A stretch of DNA of 64,000 nucleotides from Streptomyces xanthophaeus (GCF_000725805.1 NZ_KL647134.1:1-64000); one strand, 5' to 3'; numbered from the stretch's first letter, positions 1 to 9,715 are shown. Numbers and translations: made by a program. The notes: generated by a model not told the origin, from the letters alone.

Positions 1-2
1 GA

Positions 3-629
3 CTTGGGTGGGGGCGGGCGGGGTTCGGGGGCTTGGTGGTTCTGGGGGTGTTGACGGGGTGTGATGTGCCGCCCCCGCCGGAGGCCGCGCCCGGGCCCGT
101 CGCGCGGGCGCCGCGGACCGTCGGCCCTGCTCCTGCCGCGTCCGGGCGGCCGTCGGCGGAGCCGTCGTGGCAGGAGTGCCCCGAGGGCGGGGTGCGGCTC
201 GTGGAGGCGGACGGGGACGCCGCGATGGGGCTGCGGGTGGAGGGGTACCGGCTCGTCAACTGCGGTACGGGCGACTACGTGCTGGAGGGCTTCCCGGAGG
301 TCCGGCTGCTCGACAAGGAGCGGCGTCCGGTGGAGGTGTCGGTCGGGCACGGTTCGGCGCCGATCACCTCCGAGGTCCCGGCCGTGGACGCCCCCGCCCG
401 GCGGGTGGAGCTGAAGCCGGGGCAGGCCGCGTCGATGGCGCTGGTGTGGCGCAACCGGGTCACGGACGTGACCGTGCCCGCGGTGGAGGGCTGGGTGCTG
501 GAGGTGACGCCGAAGCCGGGTGCTCCGCGCCTGGTGCTCCCGCTGACCCGGCCCGTCGACCTCGGCAACACCGGGCAGTTGGGGATCGGGCCGTGGCGGG
601 AGCCGTCGCGGGAGCCGTCCAGGCCCTGA
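3..629 (+). CDS. DUF4232-like lipoprotein, 5' end outside window
   Basis: The reading frame is open to the left edge of the window, so the true start lies upstream. The first visible residues form a hydrophobic stretch ending in a lipobox-like LTGC at about nt 54-65, followed by a Pro/Ala-rich linker; this fits a lipoprotein signal peptide that is missing only its charged N-terminus. The remaining 150 or so residues resemble DUF4232 domains: a conserved W-x-E-C-P start, a second Cys (LVNCGTGDY) that could form a disulfide, and a beta-rich fold rich in G, V and P. Such proteins are common secreted or membrane-anchored proteins of unknown role in actinomycetes. The gene ends directly against the convergent permease at nt 630. 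I cannot assign a function. Confidence 0.7.
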   Translation, partial: LGWGRAGFGGLVVLGVLTGCDVPPPPEAAPGPVARAPRTVGPAPAASGRPSAEPSWQECPEGGVRLVEADGDAAMGLRVEGYRLVNCGTGDYVLEGFPEVRLLDKERRPVEVSVGHGSAPITSEVPAVDAPARRVELKPGQAASMALVWRNRVTDVTVPAVEGWVLEVTPKPGAPRLVLPLTRPVDLGNTGQLGIGPWREPSREPSRP

Positions 630-3074
630 TCAGGAGCGGGCCGGGTGCAGGGCGCGGCGGGCCGGGAGGCCGGTGGCGGCCAGGCCCAGCAGGAGCCCTG
701 CGGCCACGAAGGACCCGTAGAGGACCGGGGGCACGTACGGGGCTTCGCCGGTCAGCGCCCGGGTCAGCGGGAACAGGGTGGCCAGGGCGATCGCGGAGCC
801 GAGGGCGAGTCCCGCGCCGGTGATCAGCAGGGCCTCCCAGCGGAGCATCCGCAGGACCTGGCGGCGGGTGGAGCCGATGAGGCGCAGCATCTGCAGTTCG
901 CGGCGGCGGTCCAGGACGGTCATCACCAGGGTGTTCGCGGCGGCGACGGCCGCGAAGCCGCCGAGGACGGCCGCCATGGTGGTGTTGGCCCAGGCGTTGA
1001 GCTCGCGGCCGGCGTCCTGGGCGGTGGTCCAGCCCTGCCGGTCGGTCACCGGGCCGAGGCCGGCGAGGGCCGCGAGGGCGGGCGGGTCGCCGCGGACCAG
1101 GAGTTCGGTGGGCGTCCCGGAGGTGGTGCGGCCGGCGAGGTCGGCGGCGGGGAGGGTGAGCTCGCCGAGGCCGAGGCCGCGGGTGTAGACGGCGACGATC
1201 TCGGGTGCGGCCGCGGTGCCGTCGGGCAGGTGCAGGTGCAGCCGGTCGCCGAGGCCCGCCTTCGCGGAGTCGGCGAGGGTGCGGTCGACGGCGACGGTGC
1301 CGGGGCGCAGGGCGGCGAGGCTGCCTTCGCGGACGCCGAGGTCCTGGACCTGTGCGAGGTCGGCGCCCGAGCCGGTGACGGCCTGGGCGGAGGCGCTCTG
1401 GAGCCAGCGGTCGGAGCCGGAGCCGAGGACGGCGACCACGGACGTACGGGTGACGGCCACGGCGGCGGTCGCTCCGGCGGGCAGGGGCCGGGTGGCGGCG
1501 TCGGAGGGCGGCGCGGTGACGATGCGGTCGGCCAGCAGCCCGCTCTCCTGTTGCAGGCGCGCGGCGCGGTCCTCGCTGGTGTGGAGGAAGACCAGGGTCG
1601 AGGAGAAGGCCATGGCGAGGACGATCGGGGTGATCGCGGAGGCGAGGCGGCGGGCGTGGGCCCGGGAGTTGGCGGCGGCCAGTGCGCCGGAGGGGCCGCC
1701 GCCCAGGCGCATGGGGAGTCCGAGGACGGTGGCGCAGGCGCGGGCGATCAGCGGTCCGAGGAGGGCCACGGCCAGCATGAAGAGCATGACGACGCCGAGG
1801 GAGGCGTCGGCGGCGTCGGCGCCGCTGCCGGTGGCGGCGAGAGCGGCGCAGGCGGCTCCGCCGGCCAGGGCGGCGAGGCCGAGGGGGGTACGGACCCAGC
1901 CGGGGCGGACGCGTTCCACCGCGGCGGCGGCGAGGGCCTGGCCGGGGCGGATGCGGGCGGGCCTGCGGGCGGCGGCCCAGCCGGCGAGCAGGGCGGTGGC
2001 GAGGCCGATGCCGACGGCGCTGAGCAGCGGGATCCAGGAGACGGAGAGTTCGACGGCGGCGGGGACGGCTCCCTTGGCCTTGAGTTGGCCGAACCACCAG
2101 GAGGCGAGGGCGTATCCGGGCAGGCAGCCGAGGGCTCCGGCGACGGGTGCGACGAGGAGGGCCTCGGTGGCGATGGTGCGGCGGATCTGGCGCGGGGTGG
2201 CTCCGACGGCGCGCAGCAGCGCGAACTCGCGGGAGCGCTGCCCGACGGAGAGGGCGACCGTCCCGGCGGCGGTGAAGACGGCGACGAGGGTGGCGGTGCC
2301 GCCGAAGGACCCGCCGAGGGCGGTGAGCAGTTCCTTGGCCCCGTGCAGCTGCGGGTCCAGGGCCCGGTCGTCCCCGGTGAGCACCTCGGCCCGGCCGGCG
2401 ACGACGGCCTCGGCGGAGGCGGCGAGCCGCTCGGGCGAGACGGAGCCGGCGGGCCCGGTCTGCGGGAGGAGGGCTATGGCGTCCAGGGTGGTGGGGTGGC
2501 CCGAGAGGGTGCGGGCTTCGGGGTCGGAGAACCAGGTGCCCGGGGTTTCGGTGTGGCCCGTCACGCGGAACTCGCGCGGGCCGACGGGGGTGTCCAGGGT
2601 GACGCGGGCCTCGCCGCGGGCCGGGCCGCCGAGGACCACCTCGCCCGCGCCGGGTGCGCGGCCCGTACTGAGCTGCGTACCGGTGAAGGCGGTGGAGCCC
2701 CAGCCGCTCGCCTCGGAGGTGTTGCCCGCGGCGTCGCGCACGGGGAACACCACGTCGGGTACGGCGCGGCCCAGCGGGGCCAGTTGCTCCAGCAGGGCGG
2801 CGTCGACGCGGGCCCGTTCGGGGACCCGCGCCGAGACCTCGTAGGAGCCCTCGCCGCTGCCGGAGCGCAGGTGGATCTGCTGGTCGGCGGCGATGACGAC
2901 GGGGACGGCGGCGTAGCGGGTGGGCGGGACGCCCGCGCGCAGCCCGCTCTCCAGGAGGATGCCGCAGGCGGAGACGATGGCGACGGTCATGAGCAGGGCG
3001 ACGAAGGTCCCGGCGAACGCGGCGGGGCGCAGCCGTACCGCGGCGCGGGCGAGGCCGTTGGGGCGCAGGGACAT
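630..3074 (-). CDS. ABC transporter permease, FtsX family (two FtsX domains)
   Basis: A protein of 814 residues with the layout of streptomycete FtsX/MacB-type exporter permeases. It has an N-terminal membrane anchor, a large extracellular domain, three membrane helices with the FtsX signature region (REFALLRAVGATPRQIRR), a second anchor and extracellular domain, and a second FtsX block (RRELQMLRLIGSTRRQVLRM). The open frame runs further upstream, but the start is placed at the ATG at 3074 because it overlaps the stop of the ATPase gene as ATGA, which indicates coupled translation. It should form one complex with that ATPase and act as an exporter or mechanotransmission ABC system. The substrate cannot be read from the sequence; exporters of this type often act on antibiotics, lipids or lipoproteins. 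Confidence 0.9.
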   Translation of the reverse strand: MSLRPNGLARAAVRLRPAAFAGTFVALLMTVAIVSACGILLESGLRAGVPPTRYAAVPVVIAADQQIHLRSGSGEGSYEVSARVPERARVDAALLEQLAPLGRAVPDVVFPVRDAAGNTSEASGWGSTAFTGTQLSTGRAPGAGEVVLGGPARGEARVTLDTPVGPREFRVTGHTETPGTWFSDPEARTLSGHPTTLDAIALLPQTGPAGSVSPERLAASAEAVVAGRAEVLTGDDRALDPQLHGAKELLTALGGSFGGTATLVAVFTAAGTVALSVGQRSREFALLRAVGATPRQIRRTIATEALLVAPVAGALGCLPGYALASWWFGQLKAKGAVPAAVELSVSWIPLLSAVGIGLATALLAGWAAARRPARIRPGQALAAAAVERVRPGWVRTPLGLAALAGGAACAALAATGSGADAADASLGVVMLFMLAVALLGPLIARACATVLGLPMRLGGGPSGALAAANSRAHARRLASAITPIVLAMAFSSTLVFLHTSEDRAARLQQESGLLADRIVTAPPSDAATRPLPAGATAAVAVTRTSVVAVLGSGSDRWLQSASAQAVTGSGADLAQVQDLGVREGSLAALRPGTVAVDRTLADSAKAGLGDRLHLHLPDGTAAAPEIVAVYTRGLGLGELTLPAADLAGRTTSGTPTELLVRGDPPALAALAGLGPVTDRQGWTTAQDAGRELNAWANTTMAAVLGGFAAVAAANTLVMTVLDRRRELQMLRLIGSTRRQVLRMLRWEALLITGAGLALGSAIALATLFPLTRALTGEAPYVPPVLYGSFVAAGLLLGLAATGLPARRALHPARS

Positions 3075-3913
3075 CAGGCCGCCACCCCGGCGGAGGCGGA
3101 GGCGGGGGCCGCGGCGGGGCGGGTGGTGAGGGCGGCCATCCGGGCGGCCACGGCCGCGGCGGAGCTGCGGGGCAGCCGGTCCGCGATGAGCCCGTCGGCG
3201 AGGTAGAGGACCTGGTCGGCGTGGGAGGCGGCGACGGGGTCGTGGGTGACCATGACGACGGTGGCGTCCATCGAGTCGACGGCGTCGCGCAGGAGCGCGA
3301 GGACCTCGGCGGCGGTGGTGGTGTCGAGGGCGCCGGTGGGTTCGTCGGCGAAGACCACGTCGGGGCGGGTGACGAGCGCGCGGGCGATGGCGACGCGCTG
3401 CTGCTGTCCGCCGGAGAGTTCGGCGGGGCGGCGGCGGCCCTTGCCTTCGAGGCCGACCCGGGCGAGCAGGTCCGTGGCGCGGCCTTGGCCCCGGGAGGCG
3501 GCGCGGCCGCCGGCGAGCCGCATCGGGAGCAGCACGTTCTGCTCGACGGTGAGGGAGGGCAGCAGGTTGAAGGCCTGGAAGACGAAGCCGAGGCGGCTGC
3601 GGCGGAGTTCGGTGAGTTCGTTCTCGTTCATGCCGGTGATCTCGGTGCCGCCGAGGCGTACGGAGCCCTCGGTGGGCAGGTCGAGTCCGGCGGCGCACTG
3701 GAGGAAGGTGGACTTGCCGGAACCGGAGGGTCCCATGACGGCGGTGAAGCTGCCGCGCGGCAGGCTGAGGTCGATCCCGCGCAGGGCGTGCACGGTGGCG
3801 GCTCCGCGCCCGTACCGGCGCCGGACCCCGCTCAGTTCCACGGCCGCGGTGGTGTCGTACGCCTGCGCCGCCGGGGTCTCCTCGTGCCGCCGCCTGCTCC
3901 GCCGGAGCCCCAT
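3074..3913 (-). CDS. ABC transporter ATP-binding protein (MacB/LolD type)
   Basis: A protein of 279 residues. All nucleotide-binding motifs are present: Walker [10 protein letters not shown] (residues 61-69), Q-loop Gln 113, signature LSGGQQQR (166-173), Walker B VVFADE (186-191) and the switch His 224 in VTHDP. The family is the MacB/LolD/FtsE-like group that powers FtsX permeases. It is first in a two-gene operon with the permease, joined by a 1-nt ATGA overlap. A Pro/Ala-rich tail of about 25 residues follows the ATPase domain. The basic N-terminus (RRSRRRH) is an addition of about 20 residues before the domain, so a later start is possible. Confidence 0.93.
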   Translation of the reverse strand: MGLRRSRRRHEETPAAQAYDTTAAVELSGVRRRYGRGAATVHALRGIDLSLPRGSFTAVMGPSGSGKSTFLQCAAGLDLPTEGSVRLGGTEITGMNENELTELRRSRLGFVFQAFNLLPSLTVEQNVLLPMRLAGGRAASRGQGRATDLLARVGLEGKGRRRPAELSGGQQQRVAIARALVTRPDVVFADEPTGALDTTTAAEVLALLRDAVDSMDATVVMVTHDPVAASHADQVLYLADGLIADRLPRSSAAAVAARMAALTTRPAAAPASASAGVAA

Positions 3914-4046
3914 GGTGTGCCGCCTTCCGTGCTGTCGTCCGCTGTCGTGCGCCGTCCGCCGCGGTGGTGCGGTGACGGGTTCGACGCTACGGACCGGCAG
4001 GTGGGCGGGGACATGGCGGAAGCTGGCGGGTACGCGGTGGGGTAAA

Positions 4047-4078
4047 CCCCACCAGGGGTGGCCCGCCTCCCGGTGGGG
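4047..4078 (-). terminator. Weak hairpin downstream of the phosphatase gene
   Basis: CCCCACC (4047-4053) pairs with GGTGGGG (4072-4078). On the minus strand the stem is followed by a short TTT. This may end transcription of the phosphatase gene, but the stem is short and the U-tract poor. Confidence 0.35.
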
Positions 4079-4113
4079 TCAGGGCGAGGGGTCAGGGCGA
4101 GGGGTCAGGGCGA
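4075..4113. repeat. 13-bp tandem repeat, three exact copies, across a stop codon
   Basis: GGGGTCAGGGCGA is repeated exactly at 4075-4087, 4088-4100 and 4101-4113. The third copy contains the stop codon of the phosphatase gene (4105-4107). Because each unit carries TCA, the minus-strand TGA is present in each copy; the unit length of 13 would change the reading frame if copy number varied upstream of the stop. Confidence 0.9.
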
Positions 4114-5247
4114 GCGGCGGATGAGGAGCAGGGCGCGGTCGTCGTTGACGTCCTTGGCGACCTTCTCGATCAGGTGCCAGGCAGCGCCGTCCCAGCCGGA
4201 GGCCACGTAGCGGTCGGCTTCGCCGGTGAGGCGGTCGATGCCCTCGCTGATCTCGCGGTCGGCGGTCTCGACGAGGCCGTCGGTGAAGAGCATCAGGACG
4301 TCGCCGCGGCGCAGGTTGCCGCGGGCGGCGGTGAACTCGGCCCCGTCGTAGACGCCGAGGAGCGGTCCCTCGCCGGTCTTCTCCTGCCAGCGGCCGGTGC
4401 CCGCGGAGCGCTGGAGTGCGGGCAGGTGGCCCGCGGAGAGGAGTTCGTAGTCCCCGGTCTCCAGGTCGAGGACGAGGTGGATGGAGGTGGCGAAGCCCTC
4501 GTCCCAGTCCTGGCGGAGCAGGTAGCCGTTGGCGGCGGGCAGGAATCCGTGCGGTGGCAGGGCGCCGAGGAGCCCGCCGAAAGCGCCGGACAGCAGCAGG
4601 GCCCGGGAGCCTGCTTCCATGCCCTTGCCGGAGACGTCGGTCAGGACGATCTCCAGGGTGCGGCCGCCGTTCGTCCGGGCTGCGACCACGAAGTCGCCGG
4701 AGAAGGACTGGCCGCCGGCCGGGCGCAGGGCCATCTCGCGGTGCCAGCCGCGCGGCAGGGCGGGCAGCTTGCTCTGCACGCGGATGCGTTCGCGCAGGTC
4801 GAAGAGCATGGTGCCGCCGCGCCGCCAGGGCACGCCGACGCGGCTGCGGAACTGGGCGATGACCAGTCCGAAGAATCCGCAGGCCGCGACGACCAGGACG
4901 GTGCCGGGGGTGACGCGGGCCGGGCCCATCGTGTACGGGCCGAGGACGAGGGCCTCGACGATCAGTGCGGCCGCGGAGGCGGCGTAGAGGGCGAGGAGGC
5001 TCGCGGGGCGCAGCAGGAGTCCGCCGGCCACGATCGGCAGGACGAGCGCGGAGGGCGAGAACCAGACCGGCAGCATGAGGGTGCCGCAGGCGATGGCGGG
5101 GACGGTGAGGAGCAGTCCGCCGAACGCGATCCAGTCGGAGCCGTCGCCGCGGAAGTAGTCGACGGCTGATTTGCGCAGGGCGGTGCGGCCCCGGTGCGAC
5201 AGCATGCGCATCCGGGCCATGAGGGATTCCACGCGTGCTCCGGCCAT
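4105..5247 (-). CDS. Membrane-bound SpoIIE/PP2C-type serine phosphatase
   Basis: A protein of 380 residues. Residues 40-135 hold about four hydrophobic helices, and the C-terminal 210 residues are a SpoIIE/RsbU phosphatase domain. Metal-binding acidic residues fit the family: Asp 185 in SGDF, Asp 204 in TDVSGKG, Asp 323 in FTDG, and a late Asp pair (NDDRALLLI). Proteins of this family dephosphorylate anti-anti-sigma factors and so tune alternative sigma factor activity in response to stress; streptomycetes have dozens. No sensor domain such as PAS or GAF is visible, so the membrane part may sense. It is divergent from the acetyltransferase at 5365. The start at 5247 has a poor ribosome site; the ATG nine codons later is an alternative. 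Confidence 0.88.
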   Translation of the reverse strand: MAGARVESLMARMRMLSHRGRTALRKSAVDYFRGDGSDWIAFGGLLLTVPAIACGTLMLPVWFSPSALVLPIVAGGLLLRPASLLALYAASAAALIVEALVLGPYTMGPARVTPGTVLVVAACGFFGLVIAQFRSRVGVPWRRGGTMLFDLRERIRVQSKLPALPRGWHREMALRPAGGQSFSGDFVVAARTNGGRTLEIVLTDVSGKGMEAGSRALLLSGAFGGLLGALPPHGFLPAANGYLLRQDWDEGFATSIHLVLDLETGDYELLSAGHLPALQRSAGTGRWQEKTGEGPLLGVYDGAEFTAARGNLRRGDVLMLFTDGLVETADREISEGIDRLTGEADRYVASGWDGAAWHLIEKVAKDVNDDRALLLIRRSP

Positions 5248-5364
5248 TGCATCGGGACCCTATCCATCCTGGCTGTGGATGCGCAGGGGTACCCCTGGAC
5301 CTCGGGCACTTTGCCGCCCGAAAACCCTTCGACCGCGGTGGAATGCCCGGGTGAGGATGACCGC

Positions 5365-6615
5365 ATGACTCTTGAGATGCGCGTTTTGCGACTGAACGAG
5401 TGGGATGCCTGGTTCGATCACCTGGAACTGGCGTTCGGTGGTGTGGCCGAGTCCCCTCAGGGGCGCGAACTGTTCCGGTCACTGACGGAGCCCGAGCGCT
5501 CCCTCGCTGTCTGGGACGGCGGGGACTGCGTGGGTTCCGCCTCGGCGTTCAGTTTCCGCCTCTCGGTGCCGGGCGGGGCGCTGGTGCCGGCGGCCGGGGT
5601 GACGATGGTGGGCGTCGCGCCGACGCACCGGCGCCGCGGGGTGCTCAGTTCGATGATGCGGCGTCAGCTGGACGACGTCCGCGAGCGGGGCGAGCCGCTC
5701 GCGGTGCTGACGGCCTCGGATCCGGCGATCTACGGGCGCTTCGGCTACGGCACGGCCACCTACGCCCTTTCCGTGGAGGTCGACACCACCCGCGTACGGC
5801 TGAGCGTGCCGCCGGGGACGGACGAGCTGCGGCTGCGGCTCGTGGACCCCGAGAAGGCGCTGCCCGACTGCGAGCGGGTGTACGCCGAGCTGGTCGGCCG
5901 GCGGCCGGGGATGCCGGCCCGGCAGCCGGGCTGGGAGCGGCAGGCCGTCACGGATCCGCCCGAGGACCGGGAGGGCGCCTCCCCGCTGAAGTGCGTGGTC
6001 GCCGAGCGGGCGGACGGGGAGCCGGCGGGGTACGCCCGCTACCGGGTGAAGCCGGACTGGGCCCCGTCCGGTTCGGAGGGGAAGGTCGTGGTCGAGGACC
6101 TGGACGCGCTGGATCCGGCGGCGACGGCCGCGCTGTGGCGCTACCTGTTCTCCATCGACCTGACATGGACCGTACGGGCCTCCAGGCGGCCGGTGGACGA
6201 TCCGCTGCTGCACCTGGTCAGTGACGTGCGGCGGTCGCGGCCGGGATTCCGCGACTCGCTGCACGTACGGCTCGTGGACCTGCCGGCGGCGCTCACCGCC
6301 CGGACGTACGGGTCCCCGGTGGACGTGGTCCTGGAGGTGGAGGACGCCTTCTGCCCGTGGAACGCGGGGCGCTGGCGGCTGACCGCCGGGCCGGGGGCCA
6401 AAAGCGCGGCCGGGGAGGCCTCCTGCACGCGGACCGAGGACCCGGCGGAGCTGGCGCTGTCGGTACGGGAGCTGGGCGCGGCCTACCTGGGCGGGGTCGG
6501 CCTGAGTTCGCTGGCGGCGGCCGGCCGGGTGCGCGAGCTGCGCCCGGGCGCGCTGGCGCAGGCCTCGCGGGCCTTCGCGGGGGACGTGGCCCCCTGGCTG
6601 CCGCACGGCTTCTGA
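5365..6615 (+). CDS. Eis-like GNAT N-acetyltransferase
   Basis: A protein of 416 residues with the three-part layout of the Eis/EF1021 family: an N-terminal GNAT domain with the acetyl-CoA loop region THRRRGVLSSMM at about residue 93, a second GNAT-like domain, and a C-terminal sterol-carrier-protein-like domain ending in a free carboxylate (PHGF). Family members acetylate amines of aminoglycosides, polyamines or peptides; the free C-terminus takes part in catalysis in characterised Eis proteins. The open frame extends 57 codons upstream, but the ATG at 5365 is preceded by GAGGA at a good distance, and the extension overlaps the promoter of the divergent phosphatase. The native substrate is unknown. 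Confidence 0.9.
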   Translation: MTLEMRVLRLNEWDAWFDHLELAFGGVAESPQGRELFRSLTEPERSLAVWDGGDCVGSASAFSFRLSVPGGALVPAAGVTMVGVAPTHRRRGVLSSMMRRQLDDVRERGEPLAVLTASDPAIYGRFGYGTATYALSVEVDTTRVRLSVPPGTDELRLRLVDPEKALPDCERVYAELVGRRPGMPARQPGWERQAVTDPPEDREGASPLKCVVAERADGEPAGYARYRVKPDWAPSGSEGKVVVEDLDALDPAATAALWRYLFSIDLTWTVRASRRPVDDPLLHLVSDVRRSRPGFRDSLHVRLVDLPAALTARTYGSPVDVVLEVEDAFCPWNAGRWRLTAGPGAKSAAGEASCTRTEDPAELALSVRELGAAYLGGVGLSSLAAAGRVRELRPGALAQASRAFAGDVAPWLPHGF

Positions 6616-6695
6616 GGAGCGGCGGCGCAGGTCGGCCGCAGCCCCCTACGAGCGGGGCGCGGGTCAGCGGCGGTGCGGAACGGCCGCCGGGCCGC

Positions 6696-7505
6696 TCAGC
6701 GGGCCTGGCAGGCCGGGCACCAGAAGAGGTTGCGCGCGGCGAGTCCGGCGGTGCGGATCTCGCCCCCGCAGATGTGGCAGGGCAGGTTCGCCCGGCGGTA
6801 GACGTACACCTCGCCGCCGTGGTCGTCCACCCGCGGCGGGCGGCCCATGGCCTCGGGCAGGTGCTCGTCGCGGACGGTGTCGATGCGGTTGTTCCGGACG
6901 CCCTCGCGCATCAGGGCGGCCAGGTCGAGCCACATGGCGTCCCATTCGGCGCGGACGAGGTCCTTGCCGAGCCGGTACGGGTCGATGCCGTGCCGGAAGA
7001 GGACCTCGGCGCGGTAGACGTTGCCGACGCCCGCCACGACCTTCTGGTCCATGAGCAGGGCGGCGACCGTGGTGCGGGAGCGGGAGATCCGGGCCCAGGC
7101 CCGGCCGGGGTCGTCGTCCGGGCGCAGCGGGTCGGGGCCGAGGCGCTCGTGCACCGCCCGCTTCTCCTCGTCGGTGATCCACGCGCAGGTGGTCGGGCCG
7201 CGCAGGTCGGAGTAGTGGGCTTCGTTGGCCAGGCGCAGCCGGACGGTGTCCGTGGGCGGCGGGGCCGGGGCGGCGGCGAGCGCGTACTTGCCGAAGAGAC
7301 CGAGGTGGATGTGGATCCAGCCGCTCTCCCGGAAGCCGAGGAAGAGGTGCTTGCCGTGGGCGTCGACGGAGTCCAGGACCCGCCCGTCGAGCAGGGCGGC
7401 GCTCTCGGCGAACCGGCCCTGGGGGCTGCTGACGGCGGCCTCCTGCCCGGCGAACCGGTGGAGGTGGTCCTCGGCGAGGCGGTGGATCGTATGCCCCTCG
7501 GGCAC
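6696..7505 (-). CDS. Fpg/Nei family DNA glycosylase (endonuclease VIII-like)
   Basis: A protein of 269 residues. It begins MPEG, so Pro 2 is the catalytic amine and Glu 3 the general acid; Lys 52 is the conserved beta-hairpin lysine. The H2TH region is MDQKVVAGVGNVYRAE (152-167), and the zinc finger uses Cys 243, 246, 263 and 266. The enzyme removes oxidised bases and cleaves the resulting abasic site. It resembles actinobacterial Nei2-type proteins, which act on oxidised pyrimidines, more than Fpg. It lies downstream of rpiB on the same strand, but a strong terminator separates the two, so it probably has its own promoter. Confidence 0.93.
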   Translation of the reverse strand: MPEGHTIHRLAEDHLHRFAGQEAAVSSPQGRFAESAALLDGRVLDSVDAHGKHLFLGFRESGWIHIHLGLFGKYALAAAPAPPPTDTVRLRLANEAHYSDLRGPTTCAWITDEEKRAVHERLGPDPLRPDDDPGRAWARISRSRTTVAALLMDQKVVAGVGNVYRAEVLFRHGIDPYRLGKDLVRAEWDAMWLDLAALMREGVRNNRIDTVRDEHLPEAMGRPPRVDDHGGEVYVYRRANLPCHICGGEIRTAGLAARNLFWCPACQAR

Positions 7506-7525
7506 GGCTGTTCTCCTCGGAAATC

Positions 7526-7569
7526 AAAAAACGGCCGTGCCCCGGGGGGGGTCCCCGGGGGCACGGCCG
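7526..7569 (-). terminator. Intrinsic terminator after rpiB
   Basis: A 12-bp stem, CGGCCGTGCCCC (7532-7543) with GGGGCACGGCCG (7558-7569), is followed on the minus strand by a run of six T (plus-strand A at 7526-7531). This is a textbook Rho-independent terminator for rpiB. Confidence 0.9.
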
Positions 7570-7576
7570 GACGGAA

Positions 7577-8062
7577 TCAGCCCTGCGGGTGGTGGGCGGG
7601 GATCGGGGGGAGCTCGCCGGTCTGCTCGTAGGCCGAGAGCATCTCGATGCGGCGGGTGTGGCGCTCCTCGCCGGAGTACGGGGTCGCCAGGAAGGCCTCG
7701 ATGAAGGAGACGGCCTCGTCCTGGGTGTGCATGCGGCCGCCGACGGAGATCACGTTGGCGTTGTTGTGCTCGCGGCCGAGCTTCGCGGTCTCCACGCTCC
7801 AGGCGAGGATGGCGCGGACGCCCTTGACCTTGTTCGCGGCGATCTGCTCCCCGTTGCCGGAGCCGCCGATCACGATGCCGAGACTGTCGGCGTCGTCGGC
7901 GGTCTTCTGCGCGGCGCGCAGGCAGAACGGCGGGTAGTCGTCCACGGCGTCGTAGATGTGGGGCCCGCAGTCGACGGGCTCGTGGCCGTTGTTCTTGAGC
8001 CAGTCCACGAGGTGGTTCTTGAGCTCAAAGCCTGCATGGTCGGATCCGAGGTACACGCGCAT
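7577..8062 (-). CDS. rpiB: Ribose-5-phosphate isomerase B
   Basis: A protein of 161 residues of the RpiB/LacAB family, interconverting ribose 5-phosphate and ribulose 5-phosphate in the pentose phosphate pathway. The start MRVYLGSDHAG carries the conserved Asp 8-His 9 pair. The active-site loop GGSGNGE (66-72) has Glu where enterobacterial RpiB has the catalytic Cys; this is the form known from Mycobacterium tuberculosis, where Glu is the base. The open frame extends 19 codons upstream, but the extension has no family similarity, so the ATG at 8062 is chosen. Confidence 0.95.
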   Translation of the reverse strand: MRVYLGSDHAGFELKNHLVDWLKNNGHEPVDCGPHIYDAVDDYPPFCLRAAQKTADDADSLGIVIGGSGNGEQIAANKVKGVRAILAWSVETAKLGREHNNANVISVGGRMHTQDEAVSFIEAFLATPYSGEERHTRRIEMLSAYEQTGELPPIPAHHPQG

Positions 8063-8281
8063 GGGTCGAGTGTGGCACGAGGGCGCCCGTGGGCCCGCAG
8101 CGGGTGTCGTGTAAATCACTTCTAAAGCTCAAGTAAACCCAAAGAACGCAGATGGGACACCGCAGGACCAAGGTCCTGGACGTTCGTCCGTACGCAACGA
8201 TCCGGATTGAGGTCTTCCGTCCTGCGTTCATCTCAGGTTTGAATGCCGGGGCTCGCAACCCGAGAACCTAAGGATCCGTCC

Positions 8282-9715
8282 ATGAGCTCCACGACGACCC
8301 TTCAGAAGGCAGGCGACCCCACCGGTAACCCCGGTGACGGTCAGCCTTCCGACGGTCTGAAGGCCGGTCTCAAGAACCGCCACCTGTCCATGATCGCCAT
8401 TGGCGGTGTCATCGGCGCCGGTCTCTTCGTCGGTTCCGGCGGCGGCATCGCCAAGGCCGGCCCCGCCATCCTCGTCTCGTACGCACTCGTCGGCGCGATG
8501 GTCGTCTTCGTGATGCGGATGCTCGGCGAGATGGCTGCCGCCAGCCCGAACTCCGGGTCCTTCTCCGCCTACGCCGACCGGGCGCTCGGCCGCTGGGCCG
8601 GCTTCTCCATCGGCTGGCTCTACTGGTTCTTCTGGGTCGTCGTGCTCGCCGTGGAGGCCACCGCCGGAGCGGTGATCCTCGAAGGCTGGGTCCCGGCCGT
8701 CCCGCAGTGGGCCTGGGCGCTCATCGTGATGGCGGTCCTGACCGTCACCAACCTCGGCTCGGTCGCCTCGTACGGCGAGTTCGAGTTCTGGTTCGCGGGC
8801 ATCAAGGTCGTCGCCATCGGCGCGTTCGTCGTCATCGGCATGCTGGCCGTCTTCGGCGTGCTGCCGGGCTCGGACAACCCCGGCGCGGGCTTCGCCCACC
8901 TCACCGACACCGGCGGGTTCATGCCCAACGGCTGGGGCTCGATCCTCACCGGTGTGCTGATGGTCGTCTTCTCCTTCATGGGCTCCGAGATCGTCACGCT
9001 GGCCGCCGGCGAGTCCGAGGACCCGCGCCGCGCGGTCACCAAGGCCACCAACTCGGTGATCTGGCGCATCGGCATCTTCTACCTCGGCTCGATCTTCATC
9101 GTGCTGACCCTGCTGCCGTGGAACGACCAGTCGATCGTCGACAAGGGCTCCTACGTCGCCGCCCTGGACTCCATCGGCATCGCGCACGCCGGCCAGATCA
9201 TGAACGTGATCGTCCTGACGGCCGTGCTGTCCTGCCTGAACTCCGGCCTCTACACGGCCTCGCGCATGGCCTTCTCCCTCGGTGAGCGCGGCGACGCGCC
9301 CAAGGCCTTCGCCAAGGTCAACAAGAAGGGCGTCCCGACGGCCGCGATCCTGGGCTCCGTGGTGTTCGGCTTCGTCGCCGTCTACTTCAACTACGCCTTC
9401 AAGGACACCGTCTTCAGCTTCCTGCTGAACTCCTCGGGCGCCATCGCGCTCTTCGTGTGGCTGGTCATCTGCCTGACCCAGCTGCGGATGCGCAAGATCC
9501 TGGTCCGCGAGGCGCCGGAGAAGCTCACCGTCAAGATGTGGCTCTTCCCGTACCTGACCTGGGCCACTGCTGCGATGATCACCTTCGTTCTGGGCTACAT
9601 GGTCTACGACAAGGACAACCGCCAGGTCGTCCTGCTGTCCCTGCTGGTGGCGGCCGTCGTGCTGGCCATCGGCGTGGTGCGCGACATGCGCCGCAAGGCC
9701 GCGGCCCGCGTCTGA
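8282..9715 (+). CDS. Amino-acid permease, AAT family (first of three paralogues)
   Basis: A protein of 477 residues with about 12 hydrophobic helices. The start of helix 1 carries the APC-superfamily motif IGGVIGAGLFVGSG after HLSMIA. Segments such as EFWFAGIKVVAI and SLNSGLYTASRMAFSLGERGDAP are typical of proton-coupled AAT-family importers (GABA, Asn, aromatic or cationic amino acids). The specificity cannot be read. The ATG at 8282 follows AAGGATC. It is clearly paralogous to the permeases at 10661 and 12186, and BioY is encoded on the other strand between the first two. A bidirectional terminator follows. Confidence 0.92.
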   Translation: MSSTTTLQKAGDPTGNPGDGQPSDGLKAGLKNRHLSMIAIGGVIGAGLFVGSGGGIAKAGPAILVSYALVGAMVVFVMRMLGEMAAASPNSGSFSAYADRALGRWAGFSIGWLYWFFWVVVLAVEATAGAVILEGWVPAVPQWAWALIVMAVLTVTNLGSVASYGEFEFWFAGIKVVAIGAFVVIGMLAVFGVLPGSDNPGAGFAHLTDTGGFMPNGWGSILTGVLMVVFSFMGSEIVTLAAGESEDPRRAVTKATNSVIWRIGIFYLGSIFIVLTLLPWNDQSIVDKGSYVAALDSIGIAHAGQIMNVIVLTAVLSCLNSGLYTASRMAFSLGERGDAPKAFAKVNKKGVPTAAILGSVVFGFVAVYFNYAFKDTVFSFLLNSSGAIALFVWLVICLTQLRMRKILVREAPEKLTVKMWLFPYLTWATAAMITFVLGYMVYDKDNRQVVLLSLLVAAVVLAIGVVRDMRRKAAARV

